Positions 12,901-25,907 are shown, counted from the first letter of the stretch. The stretch is 64,000 nt of DNA from Capitella teleta (GCA_000328365.1 KB302241.1:160472-224471); one strand, 5' to 3'. Notes: generated from the letters alone by a model not told the origin. A program made the numbers and translations.

Positions 12901-15900
12901 ATGCATTTTTTTAATTGCAGATAAACATTGAAATTCTCAAGATTAGTCTGTACATTGACTTTGCTGGCAATGCATTGAGCGTGACGTTTCTGTTGGCAGC
13001 CATTGTTTTCCTTACATCATCCAGGTACGAACAAAACGAGCGTATTTCATCGAAATATAATTCACGCCCGGATGCAGCCACGGGGTACCTCAGAAATTTC
13101 CGCGAGTGAAGGTCAGACTGACCACCATGGGAGGTCATCATTATAACCCCCATGCTGAGAATGCAACGCCTGGTTCAATGCGTCCGAAGGAGCTAAGCGC
13201 GCGTTGTGTTGGCGATTCCTGGTCGCCTTGTTAATCGCCCACTTCACACGGATGCCAAGAAGGCATTCACAGTGGGCAAAATTACACGCAATGGGCGTCA
13301 AAGATTGTCACTATAATTACACGTATACACTGACTTATTCCTATCAACCAATCAGCGCCTCCTATTGCATTCACTAGGAATAACGAGATATCCATGACCT
13401 CGCTGGAAGAAGTAGCTTAAGAATTACATGACCAAGATCATATTAGTTCACGTCCTGCAATAAACAATTGAAGAATCAGAAGAATGCTTTGTGAGCATAT
13501 TAAACAACAAGAATATTGTTTGTATCCAAAGAGAACACATCATAATCGCGATATAAGTTGTCAATTTAAGTGATTACGTTGGCCGCTCTTTCGCGGGCTA
13601 TTATTTATGTCATGTTGAAGCACTAAACGGCAAATTCTCTGTCATAAGCGGAGAAAACTGTGACAGCCAATCGAGGGTGTTTTCTCAGACACTCTATGTG
13701 TGGCGCAGTGACCTAGATCACCTATTTCTGGAATGGCGACTTGGCGTTGTATGTCGACTTCCAGGTTTTCTTTCCTAAACTGAGTAGCAGACGTGAAAAC
13801 AGGCAACGTTGCATCCATTATAACTTGTTAATTATATTCTTATTACCATATAAATGTTCACTAAATTTAAAATCAAATTGCGAATTCATATACTCATATT
13901 TAATGACACAGTGATTAATGCTCAAGAATAGCATTGTGTTATGAGGTGACGGCGAATATAGAACATGCGTAATCGCCTTGCGTGGAAACCAAACATATGA
14001 CAAGATGCAGACTGTCAATTTCCGGTCGGCGTATCTGGTTGCATTAGCAATCGGAGCGTTCATTTCAGCGATTAAAATTACCCTTATAGACTCGACCTAA
14101 ATCGTATTTTGTCTGAGGTCGTCAAGTAGTATTTACCGTTTCACTATTGTCATGATTGTCACGAACTATGACAAAAGGAAACATTAGAATTAAATCCTCG
14201 TAATGTTCTTCGATTCAGCACCCAAAACAAAGTATTGCAATCAATGAATGCATCACTGATTAACAGGTGTTCCACTGGTGTTTTATGTCAGCAGTTACGA
14301 TTTAGACACGATGATGGGGTTAAGAAGTTCAATTCAGTCTCTGCTATCTGTAAGTAATTGGTCCAGAGGGGGTGTGCAATACTGTAAGCCTCCATTGCCA
14401 AGATTAACCAAGTGTATTAACAATCAGACGAAAAAAAAATCTATAATAATGAGAATCATATGAAAGACAAAAGCAAATCGTATTGGAACAAATATCTCTC
14501 AAGATACGAGCTGAGAACATTCACGGTGCGGAACATCCCTGGTAAATGAGAAATGTTAGAGTTGGAGAAAAATTTCATTACTTAGAGCAGAAAATTGAAG
14601 GCGGATATCTCCAGAACACTATGCGAAAAAGAAATATACAAAATTGGGAGCCGGAAAATGCGATTCACAGGAAATAGACTTAGAGACACCTGATAACATT
14701 TCGACGGATGTAATATGAAGTTCAACTGTCATTTCATCCTGTAAGTGGTCGCCTAAAGAAATTGCTATCAACAAGTCATATTCGCTTTGCCCTTTACTGC
14801 AACATATAATTAAGGCATGGAATATTTCGAGGAGGAGAAATTCAGTTAGAGTATACTCACTGTATTCTTTCGATGAAATCAGCTTGTACAGTTTTCTTGG
14901 TGAAATTTTTTTTCAGGTCTCTGAGATTGGAGCTGAAGAAACGAATCAGTGTGCAACTCCATTTCAGTCTTTTCATCGCTGTCCTTTTTAACGGAATATT
15001 CACTATTTTATTTCACTTGGTTTACCTGGATGCCTTTACAAACGTTGTGAATCCAGTTCACCTGGATAATGCTGTGAGTATTCAGCACCACCACTAATCC
15101 TTCAATTATTCGATATACTCACAGATATGGTGTCGACTTCTCCACACCGTAACCAAGTTCTTCAAGAGTGCAACTTTCATGTGCATGTTATGTGAAGGAC
15201 TCTACCTCTTTCGGCGAATCTTGAATGTACTGCAAGTCGGATTGAAGGAAAGTTTAACCAAGTATCTTATTATCGGATGGGGTGGGTGAATAGCCCCTAA
15301 GGATACCGTTGTGTTTAATCTGTATCTTCAGTGACTCCTTTCGCCATCGTTGGGTCATATGTGATCGTCAGAATTGCACTCAATGAGAATGAAAAGTGAG
15401 TCAATCAACCACGTTTTGGGACATACATTATTTATCCAGTGATAAATGTGGGTTTCGATGAGCTCCTCCCTTCCCCCAACACGTAATTGGCTTACTAAAT
15501 GCTTAGCATGCTTGCTGGCTTACCCACAATGCATTGTAAATAACAATTGTGCATTTTGTGCACTGATTCTTCGCCATCCATGGGATTGATCGACTTTTAA
15601 TTACAATATAGCTAGATGTATAAAAGAGGTTCTCTAATCACGTTAATTAATCACGCTCAAGCAACAACTGAGAATATTTACACTGGCATGCGCATGGAGA
15701 TCGTAATAGTGCCATACTTCAGGGTAATGGAACATAAAACTAATGTACCTCTGAGCCTCTCGCTTGCTGGCTGAGTAATCAGAGGGGACTAGAGAATTGC
15801 TAATACGCGTACATTACAAAGTATTTGATTTTAGCAATGCATTCACCAAAATGAATGTTTATGCAAATCCCGTTGTTTCAAACAGATGCTGGATTGAAGA

Positions 15901-18044
15901 GAATTTAAGTCACTTGGAGTTTGTCCATATTGTACCAAATCTACTCAGCTTAATAGTAAGTGAATTACTATACGGATGCATTCCATGTATAATTATAATA
16001 CTTTTTCAGTGTAACTTGGTGTTCCTCATCAGCATTGAATGGATGTTGTGCACCAAAATGCGATCAGACACATCGGACAAACGCATTGAAGTGCTGAGGT
16101 ATGTCTGATATACATAAGCTACTGTAGAGATTACATCATAGCCACTTAAATATGTACCAGGCATCACATTTAATTAAAGATAGCACATCTACCTCATAAC
16201 ATGGGGTTCCATTTGCTAAGGCATGCAATCACCCTCAGCTGCCCTCTCCAGTTATCTACGTATAACTGCCTATTCCGGCTTCCATCCACATTCATGTATG
16301 CTGGTAATTTATTGCTTGCGTAACAAAACATTTTGGTTGATATCCTATTTGTATTCCTGGAGCTAATTTGAATCATAAAATCTGTTATCTAAATCTGCAA
16401 CTAGATTTTGTTGATACACAACAACAACAGCAACAACAACAACCAAAAACCAACATAAATTAAATTTATGAACATGTCCCTTTTCAGGCATGCTCTTAGA
16501 GCCACATTGTCTCTGATCCCGATATTTGGACTGCAGTTTTTGTTCATCATCTGGAGACCTCGATACTGGCCTCCGTACGAGATCATTGTCGCCATTTTCA
16601 CCAGCACACAGGTATACTATAGGCCAGTGTTGATTCAGAACGGAGTTGTACGTATCCTTGGTTTCCGCCCCGATGCCCAAATAAGGCAACCGAGGGATCG
16701 AATCGTTCTGCTTATTATAACACATCTACGATTGGCATCAAAGAGCTCAACGGAGGACAAATGGATTAACTTTATCTGTGGTCTTGCATTGGTGATCGAA
16801 ATAACGATTTGTTTGTCACTTGGATTGATAGATATCGAGACTGCAACAGGAGGTCGGAGATGAATGAATTTAGCACTTGCCTAGTTTGCATTATGTAATG
16901 CGCCACTTCAGAGAAAATTGAGGCATCCTGAGTGATGATTGCTTCCACCAAATATTCAAACATTAAAGTACGATGCACACAGAATCATATAATTCAGAAT
17001 CAGCCTTACCTTGAGTATATAAATATGCACTGTTGGTGTTTGTATAGGTAATATTTCAAGAAATGCACAATGAAATTTTAAGCCGCCGGCCCCCCCATCT
17101 TTGGAATCCAGCATATACGTACGCGATACCAGATAATCTATCGCAACCATTTTGACGAGTTCGTGGATTGAATTAAATTCACCAAGCATATTATATTATG
17201 TCTTCTCGCATTACTGGGCTATGATCAATGATCGTTACTGTTTTCGTCTGATGAAGTGAGTGTGCAGAGAAGAGAAAACTTTCGCAATACCATACAAAAG
17301 TCTGGGAACAGACCTTTTTATTGAGTAACATTAAATAGAGTATATTTGATAACACATTCCCGAATCCGCCTGTGGAAGGCGTTTCCCTGCACGGCTTCCG
17401 ACTTTTGCCTTCTAATGCATCTTCATAACTCTGTTCAGGGTTCACGCGGTCTTGAGCCTTATTTTGTTTTATCTCTTGCAGGGTTTTTTAGTGGCAGTGC
17501 TATACTGTTTTGCTACCCAAGAGGTAAGAAATGCTTTTGGCCTGATGGACTTTTGTGACTAATAAGATTTTCGCAGGTAAAAGAAGAAATGCAGCGAATC
17601 GTCAACACTTGGTGGCGCAGAGGAAGCGTGGGCGGACAGTGTAGCCAGAATGTCATGAAAATGGGCAATTTGCCAGCTAAAAACAAAACTATGGTGTCAA
17701 AAGTAAGGAAGATATCCTGTGGGCTTTTTCCCGCCACGTGTCGCGCCTTTAGAAGCCGTACTGCACGGCGGAGGGATTCAGAATCACGTGGTACCCAGAT
17801 GACCAACGCCGTTGGGAGTATCACACCGCCAATGAAAAGTAGTGCATTGCTGAACTGTGAAATGGCGATTGTAAAAAAAAGCGAAGAGACTGAAAACGTC
17901 ACACAAGGGGTAGAGAGTAACGAGCCACTCTTGCAAAAACACGTGGTTCAGCTGCATCCAAACGGACGTCGTTTCAGTGAGAAGACTGAATTAGGTCTCA
18001 CCCCTATCATGGAAGTGGACTCTTCCAACGGATCGCGCAGTTAA
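9930..18044 (+). CDS. Class B1 GPCR, calcitonin/CGRP-receptor type
   Basis: Twelve coding exons with GT-AG borders and consistent phases: 9930-9965, 11851-12349, 12766-12863, 12921-13024, 14917-15073, 15125-15281, 15332-15395, 15886-15955, 16010-16098, 16488-16611, 17482-17523, 17577-18044; about 635 residues. Exon 1 begins a signal peptide (MTTFLAFGVLFW); an in-frame stop lies just upstream, fixing the start. The ectodomain has three N-glycosylation sequons, a cysteine block W-x2-CC-x2-A-x2-CC (about 103-114), then the hormone-receptor fold (CPSTWDG at 142, CPRHY at 165, GQW, SNYSAC). TM3 reads MLCEGLYL and TM6 reads LSLIPIFGLQFLFIIWRP, both close to calcitonin-type receptors. TM7 GFLVAVLYCF runs into ATQEVKEEMQR. 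The long tail (about 155 residues) is Ser- and basic-rich. This family is a plasma-membrane peptide-hormone receptor, usually coupled to Gs/cAMP. The ligand is not knowable here; DH31/calcitonin-like peptides are the natural guess. Introns hold no other gene I recognise. Confidence 0.9.
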
Positions 18045-18654
18045 TATCCCGGTGTACTTAGCTTGCGTTATGAAACTGGATGTTTTGGGCGATTTACATA
18101 AGAATATATTCAACAACATCACATTTTGTTTGATTTTGATTGCAACATCAATGTATTGTTTTACGTCGTCGGCATAATATAAATGGTTGTGATATTGGAA
18201 AATACATTAAAATGTGGACAAAACAATCAAATCTGGGCACTACTTTTTATCAATTCACTTCTCTAATTAAAAAAAAAGTGTATTCGCAAAACCTAGTGAA
18301 TCAAAAACATATTATCAGGTGCCTTTTACCTCTTTCCATTAATATTTAAGGGAATTCAATCAAGGATCAATCGATTAGTGTCCTTTCATCTGTCGCTAAA
18401 AATATTGCATAATCGTCGATCTACGTGCAAACTCTATTAACTGCTAGAATAACGCACTCACACAGTATACTCGAATCAGATTAATTCCTGTGATTTACAT
18501 CATTATATGCAGCTCCATCACTTCTTATTTCAACAAAGGCCCGAATTGTGATCTTTGGCCCGAATTGTGTGTGATATTTCTGACTTTCTGACTCGGGTCT
18601 GCAATAATCAACGTTGAAGTCCGCCCGGCCGAAGAGTAAGTCTTGATGCCGGGC
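18045..18654. other. Downstream of GPCR, no gene seen
   Basis: AT-rich sequence that should contain the GPCR 3' UTR. I see no clear AATAAA signal in the first 300 bases and no independent coding region. Confidence 0.4.
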
Positions 18655-19140
18655 CCGATTCTTTAATGAAAATCAATGATCAACACCAAATGATTGAAAG
18701 AACGCCAAATTCGCCAAAACTTATCATTAAAACGCATATTTCTACTATAGTTTCCTGGCATCATTTTCATGGTATAAAAGAGACACTAACATTGCATATT
18801 CTCTAATTCTATGTGTAAATACTTATAATTCTTCCCCCAAATCGGTTTTGTTAACATGATTATTTGCTGGTTGCAAAGGCAAAAGGCAAAGGTTGAAAAG
18901 AGACACTAACATTGCATATTCTCTAATTCTATGTGTAAATACTTATAATTCTTCCCCCAAATCGGTTTTGTTAACATGATTATTTGCTGGTTGCAAAGGC
19001 GATCCGTGCCAAAACCTGCCATTGCTATGCTAACGAATCAACAAAAACAGATTGATATCACAGTTTCCACTCAGAAAATGACGGTAACTCACTAATATCA
19101 TGAGATATAGCTAAGGCTATTGGTGAGAACTTCTGTTCAT
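18655..19140 (+). repeat. Dispersed repeat, copy 2
   Basis: Relative of the sequence at 8,281-8,600 (same landmark order: AACGCCAAA, TATAAAAGAGACAC, GGCGATCCGT, AATCAACA, AATATCATGAGATATAG). Its middle is enlarged by a 105-base perfect duplication, described separately. No coding potential. Confidence 0.5.
18776..19000. repeat. Perfect 105-base direct duplication, 120-base period
   Basis: Bases 18,776-18,880 (AAAAGAGACACTAAC ... TTGCAAAGGC) recur without a mismatch at 18,896-19,000, separated by 15 bases (AAAAGGCAAAGGTTG) that resemble the end of the unit. Identity this high inside an otherwise diverged repeat means a very recent duplication or an assembly artefact. Confidence 0.95.
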
Positions 19141-19449
19141 TTCAAAAACCTTTTACATCCGTTCTATGGGATTTATGAACGCAAGATTTATTTGATAACA
19201 ATAAGATAATTTAGTTTATGACATCATGACAGAAGGAAGCGAGATTTCAAATCTCTCAAATTCGAGGCCTGCCCGTTTGCTGTATGAATATTCAGACGGC
19301 ACTCTGTCTGTCGATGCATCAAGCGCAATGTCAATAACTGTAAAAACATGAGGTCTTTCAGCTCATCAAAAGCTACCTGACATACGGAAATTTCAATCTG
19401 AGGATAAGCGGAGTACAGTCAAAAGAACAAACGCTAAACAATGAAGTCG

Positions 19450-20260
19450 TACAAGGAAGTGGTCCGGGACCCCCGTCATGTGGAACGTGTATTTCGCCCC
19501 CATCTTTGATGCAGCAGGAAACAAAGCTTTGGGATTTGCCGATGACCTTAATCTACTTGCAACTGATCAAAAAGATTTAGAGGACGCTTGAACGCAAGTT
19601 CTACGATTTTGTCAAGACGCTCGCGTCACCATGGAGATTTCGAACGAACAAATGACGGCGTTCTACCCACCAAGACATCCTTAACGAACACCGCAATAAG
19701 CAACGTGGCTAGTAGGCATCAACCTCGACCAAGACCTCAGCATGGCAGGCCACATGAATTCGATCCTAATTAGCAACACTCGCACAGCACGAACACAGCT
19801 TATTCGTCTCAAACCTTACTGCTCAACACAACAATTACGCAGCATGTCTAAGACGCTGATCTGGTATATGCACTTAAGACGGAGATTATTGTCTGAGCAA
19901 ACTCGAAAGATTTCAAAATACAACTCTAAGAATTATTGGGCTGAATGCAGTCGGAAGACTGGATATGCGGCAATGCTGTCTAATCAAATTGTGCTAGAAG
20001 AAGGGCCAAAATACATCAAAACAACATTCCCTATTGCCACGCACGATTCGTGGTCATCTAATCTCATCTCAGAAGAAGCCCAACAAGGAAACATCACAAT
20101 CAAATGACAATAACATCAATCAAAAACAATCTAAGAAATTCGATAAATCGTGTCCTTCTGTACCAACTTTTGATACTCTTCCCCCAAATATATTTCCAGA
20201 CCTTTTTACAACCAGCAACATAGCTGATGTGTTTCAATATTGTACGGATGTGTAAATTAT
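19450..20260 (+). mobile_element. LINE reverse-transcriptase relic (Jockey/I-like)
   Basis: A forward frame reads QGSGPGPPVMWNVYFAPIF, then ALGFADDLNLLATDQKDLED: the QG-S-x-GP-x-x-WN-x-Y motif and the FADD catalytic box of a LINE polymerase. A second frame continues with VGINLDQDLSMAGHMN and RTARTQLIRLKPY, the usual post-RT segment (G-x-x-LD-x-L-x-x-x-H), and a third with LERFQNTTLRIIGLN. The frame changes several times and there are stops, so it is a decayed, truncated copy. It lies between the GPCR and the chitin-binding-protein gene. The 3' boundary is uncertain; similarity is clear only to about 20,010. Confidence 0.75.
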
Positions 20261-21533
20261 TTACTGGCATAGAGAATGACGCCACAGGCCCGGAAGTCAC
20301 ACTAAGTGTTACGTCACCAGGGTATCGGACTAAACAGTCATTGCTCTGTATTCTCTTTCTCTGTAGGGTTACGTCATATCGTGAGGATATAACAGTCGGT
20401 GACTTTGGAATAATGACACCGAGAAGCAAATAAAAGTAGCAGCCAATTCGTGCAAACTCACTCGTATGATAGTCATTACCATCTAACAGTTCTTGACAAT
20501 TACATGAATTTACTAAGTTGGTGATAATTACACGACGTCGGCGAGTTTGATGCAACTGGCCCATCGCAATACCGTTCAGCAGGAGGTCAATATGTTGCCG
20601 TGACCTGGAAATGTTGATGATTTCCGTCAAATCCGTCATTTGTTTGATTAGCTAACACGCGGTTTAAAGTTACGGGTTTATTGTCTGGTGGATGTTGGTG
20701 GCTTAGTCCATAATAAATGATGCTGAAATGGTCATGTAATTATACTCATATGAATTACCAAACTGATCAGAGTCTGTTGCCAAATGATGGAGTCATGCGA
20801 TGTAAATAATAAATATAGCTACTGATTAGTCATTGATGAACCATGTAAGTTACAAATAATTATACATGTATATTCATAATGGAAAAGTATCATGAACGCC
20901 TAAGATAATTGCCTCGTGTAACATGATATTGACAATATTACGCAAAATATTGACTCAAATGGAAATTATGGACTGTTCCATTTGCAGAGGCTCTTGAATT
21001 TTACTGACTGCAATGGTTTACGGATGTTTGCTGATTGAGTGGCGTCGATTGCTTGCAAATAATTATGGCTGTTTGTGTCATCTGTTCATGTCGGACGATC
21101 AGTGATGTTTTCCTAATGCTTTGTTGTTTTGTTTTTTTTTGTTGTTTTTTTTGTGATCAGTGCTTTTGAATGAGTTTACCACAAAGAAAGGAAGGGCAAT
21201 GCTGAAATTGATACGCCAGCTGACCATAATTACATGTCATGTACATGACATTTATAGGGAGAATTATACGACATGAATGGTGATCGACACAATAAGAAAG
21301 ACGATTACAGTCAAAAGGGCGTCGGCTGATTTTTCCCCTAATTATTATCATGATTAGCATGGCATTTAGCAATTCTATGGATAGAATTATCCATAGAAAC
21401 TAGTTTTATATCAAGCCTTATGAGGTAATAAAACCAGGGGATAATATGACAAAAAGCCACCCCGAAGATCTTCTTAGGGAAGTAAAGGGTGAGCTAGGAA
21501 TTAGGAGATTAACTGATCAAATGGCTGATGCGC

Positions 21534-21569
<36 letters not shown>

Positions 21570-21861
21570 ATATGTATATATTAATATATACGTGTGTATA
21601 ATATATATGTGTGTGTTTTGGGGGTTGTGGTGAATGATTTTATGCTGAGAAATAAGAGTGAGTGGGCGGTAATAAACAGATATGTGACTCGCTATTCGGT
21701 CATTAATAGCAGCTGATTCTGAAGTCCCAGAACTGAATAACTTGCCCAATTATACACCAAGTGAATGTTGAGATGAACTTAATTTCGATGTACATGTATT
21801 ATCTGACCTAACAGAACTATAGTGAAACAATACACCGACAATCATGCAGGTTAATAGTTAT
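20261..21861. other. Intergenic stretch, no gene seen
   Basis: AT-rich, short random frames only. Contains a 28-base poly-A run at 21,539-21,566 followed by an (AT)n-rich patch to about 21,610. Confidence 0.45.
21539..21610. repeat. Poly-A run plus (TATA)n patch
   Basis: About 28 A followed by TATATG/TATATA-rich simple sequence. No retroposon body recognised upstream. Confidence 0.8.
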
Positions 21862-21867
21862 TTTATT
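21862..21867 (-). terminator. Candidate poly-A signal for the CBM14 gene
   Basis: AATAAA on the minus strand about 310 bases downstream of the stop codon at 22,175. Position is reasonable for a short 3' UTR; unproven. Confidence 0.35.
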
Positions 21868-22174
21868 TATGTCGATATTTTTTAGATCCATGGATAACCT
21901 GAATATTACATAGCAATAAAGTTCCGAAATAATGAAATCCAAAAAGTATATCCAAAAATCATATGGGCTTTTCTCATCAAAGTGTATGTCGAAACAATTC
22001 TCTAATCATTCTATAAAATATCACAACGATATTCACAACAATATCATGAGTTAACTCAAACGCAACAAATCGAATATAACAGAAACAGCGTAATAAATAA
22101 GTTGAGTAAATGAAAGTCGATGACAATACAGGTATCCCGACACCGGATTGCATGTTTAGAGGCCAAATCATGCA

Positions 22175-25044
22175 TCAGCATTTATCTGTGAGTCGCATAT
22201 GAATGGCGCCGTTGCTGGTATCGAGATGCCCCGAGCATTCCTGATCCTCGTCGTACATGGCGCACTCCTCCCGGGATGGATAAAAGTCGACGCCTGCGCA
22301 GTCCTCGTAGAATCTAGCGCATGCGTTAAGGCACTGTGTGGCAGTATTCACTCTCAAGACTGGGAGGAGGAACTGGCCCTGAAATACTAGAGCAACGAGA
22401 GCAAGTATAGCAGAGAACTGGAAGAGTAGGATGATTACCTTTAAAAGCGACATGCGGGACACCACTTGGGACCTGGCCAGTGCCGCCACCTCGCTGAAGC
22501 TGGCTTCCTGACAGGCCTTTGAGAACTTGCAGTTTGCCCGTTTCTCCAGGGGGTGTGGGGGTGGTGTCGGGAAAAGTGGTCGCACCGATCGATGTCGGGA
22601 AACTTGTCGGACTCAGGGTTGTACCTTGTGTTACTGATCGTGATGTTGTTGTTGGTCGTGATGTTGCTGCTCGTGCTGTTGGTCTCGCAGGCGTACGCGT
22701 TCTTGTCCTTGGTAAAGATGTACTGGCTGTCACAGGGATTCTCCTTGTGGTTGTTGTGAAGGTTCTTCTTGTAGATTGTTGCTCCGTCACTCTGGTCGAA
22801 CTCAAGTCCTGAAAACCCCCGGTGATGGGCTCCCTGAGCAAACCACTTGTGGTGTGATACGGTATCCCAGAAGGAGGCGGTTTGGTTGCAGTGTCTTGAC
22901 CACTGTTGTTTTCCTCTCTACCTTCCTTAGCGACTGCTTGTGCGATCTGAGATTGTTTATACAGGTTTTGCAGGTAGTCGATCAAACCGGGTCGCCTATA
23001 CGGAACGCTTTCCTTGGGAGGAGTCGGCTCTCCCTCAATGACCACTGGTACGGGACCAATGACTTTGAAAGGCTTTTCAACCTTGGTTTGAGTTGAGGGT
23101 GGTGGTGCAGGGTCTGAGCCTTCTTTGGCATACACGACTTGGAGTTGCGGGGGGCTTCCAGTTTTGATGAGTTTAACTGGTCTGTAGAATGAATTAGACG
23201 AAGGCCGGAGGAATGGTCGGTGAAGCCCCGGCCTTATCCGAGGGTAGAAAGGCTTGGGGTAGCCCACAGGGGGTCGAGGGAACGGAATACCTGGCGATGG
23301 GAGGGAGTGGATAGGGGGACCATGGTGCTTGATCCCTGGGTGAACTGCAAAACAATCACAAATTATGCGTCAGATGTAGAGAGAAAGTTCGTGTGTTTGT
23401 CCCAAATTACGCACATGTTATTATTTGTTAACATGAAGAAGTCACGTGATGCAAAATTTACCTACCTGGACTTATTAAACATGTAGATTGTCGAACTGTG
23501 CATGGGTTCTCTATTCCGCCGTATCCACGGGGAACAGCAGTTCCTGGGGCACAAGGGAACCTTGCACCGCCCTGAAGGAAGCCTCCATGGTTGCACCAAT
23601 AATAAGAGCAAGCATCGTGGCTATCCGCGATGAAGAAAGTGTCAGCATGAGCAGGGCAATCTGCAGGGTAGAGTTTGCAAATTGGATAGAGCAAATAGCC
23701 GGATTGTGTGTGATGAGAAGGTACACAAGCAATGCATGTTGGTAACATGATCACACCATCCTAATAGCAGGATGTGTGTCACTTCGTGTTGGCTGTTGGG
23801 TTTAGATAGTGTGACAGCAGTTTCCTCTTTTCATGCAACCAGTTTGAGTAGAAAGATGAAGAAAAAAATTGCTCTAACTATCACCCAATTACGGTTCTGT
23901 GCTGACAACATTTGCTGCCAAAAAAATAGTTGATTTGCATTTTCACTAGCATATAACGGCCAACATCCCAACCAATACTCTTGAATGCTGGTTGTAAATT
24001 TATTTCAAATTATGTCGTAATATTATAATGCAAATTTATACACTAAATGCAACACATAATAATGTCATCCACATCCTGTCTCAACCTTAATATAATTCAA
24101 ATTAATAAGAGAGGCATTTAGCAATTACAATAACAATCATTCAAATGAGCATTACTGCCGTCCAACCCTGCAACACGAAGTTCACTTAGCATTTCCAGAA
24201 CATGTTTCTTTCGTGTGGACAAACCATTCAGCCACAATTATGGACTTGCTAATAACATAGAATGAGCCACACGCCAGAGGCTGTAGAAGCGGTTGTTCGA
24301 GCACACTTTCATTAGACATGCATTGTTACAACTACAACGGTTCATACGCAGAAGTGTGTTGTCCCGTGTCCTTGACTATATATGAGATATAGTTTATTTA
24401 TATTGTTATCGCCATGAGTTTAGTCAAATGATATAAGCTATCTTGATATTGTCTTGTACACCAGTTTTCTCAAAATCGATCTCTGTTATTGATCTTGTCT
24501 TAGATATGTTAAACTGCAATAGTTTAGCAATTTTACGCTCACCGGCGATTTGTATGATTCTTATGATTGGTTTACTTATTCTATTAAAACATTTTACATT
24601 CACTACACATTTTGAACAATATACCATTATTTTGAAAATATGCCTTTTACAGCACTTCAGTGGATTTAATGCGATCCCAAAACAGAATGTATTTATTTTA
24701 GTTATGTATTTATTATGTATTTATTCATGACTTCAGTCCAGTCCGGTTGTTCAGTTAGATGTGTTGTTAGTATTGGCACTGAGCAAACGAAAGGGTTTTA
24801 ATAATTATGGTAATAATTTAGGTAAGCCATATACTTCAATTGTATTGATTAGGATCCTATATGGTTTCCGGCACTCGGTTTACTATATAGGATCCTAGTA
24901 TTAATTAACCACACAATTATTAAGGAAGTATTGAAAATAGAAAATGTATAAACAGTAAATGAGAAACTCACTCCCAATGGGTTCACTGAACACTTGTGAA
25001 GAGACCAGAATCAACAGGAGACATCTCCGAAAGAGGACCGACAT
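22175..25044 (-). CDS. Secreted protein: CBM14 + S/T/P-rich stalk + PAN-like domain
   Basis: Minus-strand exons: 25044-24972 (signal peptide MSVLFRRCLLLILVSSQVF), 23660-23466, 23344-22439 and 22378-22175. Exon 2 encodes a six-cysteine type-2 chitin-binding (peritrophin-A) domain: CPAHADTFF, DACSYYWC, FPCAPGTAV, NPCT, STC. Exon 3 is Pro-rich, then Thr/Arg-rich and mucin-like (TTTTRRIPVTAS, RPTTTSRSVTQGTT). Exon 4, after a 60-base intron, gives a PAN/apple-like end: TQCLNACARFYEDCAGVDFY, EECAMYDED, stop at 22,175. Phases agree for exons 1-2-3 and 3-4, but within exon 3 the stalk frame and the frame entering exon 4 differ, switching between about 22,590 and 22,500. Either a further small intron is missed, or there is a frameshift or assembly error. 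Likely an extracellular chitin- or glycan-binding protein of cuticle, shell, gut lining or mucus. I know no named orthologue. Confidence 0.75.
24850..24897. repeat. 13-base perfect inverted repeat
   Basis: TAGGATCCTATAT at 24,850-24,862 pairs with ATATAGGATCCTA at 24,885-24,897 across a 22-base loop. It sits in the first intron of the CBM14 gene, about 75 bases from the donor site. Function unknown. Confidence 0.8.
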
Positions 25045-25789
25045 GACTGAGTCGAAAGTGGACGAAATCTGGCTGATCCAGAGACCAGAATCCTCTCTAA
25101 AAACACCACCACAAAATGGCAAACTTCCCAAATGTAGATGTTAGTGTCAGGTTGTTTTGTCCTACTCATACAATGCAATGTGATTGATGACTGCAGAAGT
25201 TCTCTTAAATTGTTCGGACGTTATCTGGACGCTTTATATTTTACTTTGAATACAACTAAACCTTGAATTGTTGAACTCCCTAGTTAGCCCCAGGATATTT
25301 GTAGTTCATTCTTATTGGCTATAATTATTGCACAGATGTGTGCGTAAGTTATGTAATTAAAGGTTTATGTAAAAAGGTGTGTTTGTATTTGCATGTTTAT
25401 AGTAACAAGAATTGACTATCTGTGCATTTGAAAAACAGTCACAATTAACAGGTGTAGATGCCCTCAAGGATCACTGACAGGCACGTGACCATTGCTCAAA
25501 TGTCATGGCTTTGTGGTAATTTATGATTGAAGTTTTCACCTTGTTTCATGATGCTGGAGATTACGTGCAATAAACCTGTTCGACTGATTTATAGGTCCAT
25601 GGTTTTTTGTTTTTTTGTTTTGTTTTCTTTTGCTCTGACTTCTACTGACTTGTGTATACTAGCATGCTAAAATCATCTACAGTGGGTTGTTTTACTATTC
25701 CTGTACGCATTTCAATACACAATCCAGTGTGTCGATACCCAGTAATCGACATGTTTGTTTGCAAGTTTGTCGATAACCAGTAGGCATGA
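25045..25789. other. Upstream of the CBM14 gene, no gene seen
   Basis: Should contain the promoter and 5' UTR of the minus-strand CBM14 gene. I see no clear TATA box or other decisive element. Confidence 0.3.
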
Positions 25790-25870
25790 GGCATAAGGCA
25801 TGATTGGGTTTTACGGCTCCACCCAACACATTCGGGTGATACGGGCGGCAGAACATAAACCTGAGACATG
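25790..25870 (-). mobile_element. SINE 3' end fragment
   Basis: On the minus strand this carries CGCCCGTATCACCCGAATG then GGAGCCGTAAAACCC. The same sequence ends the tRNA-derived SINE at 62,533-62,866. A head of the same family lies about 560 bases further upstream on the same strand (26,440-26,690), so the two may be one element split by an insertion. Confidence 0.6.
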
Positions 25871-25907
25871 AGGTAACCTACTGTTTGTTATCAATAAATA
25901 CCAAAGT

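Noticed and set aside
20100-20639. 179-codon minus-strand frame
   Set aside because: Lies partly antisense to a LINE relic, with no domain and no conserved motif; chance frame.
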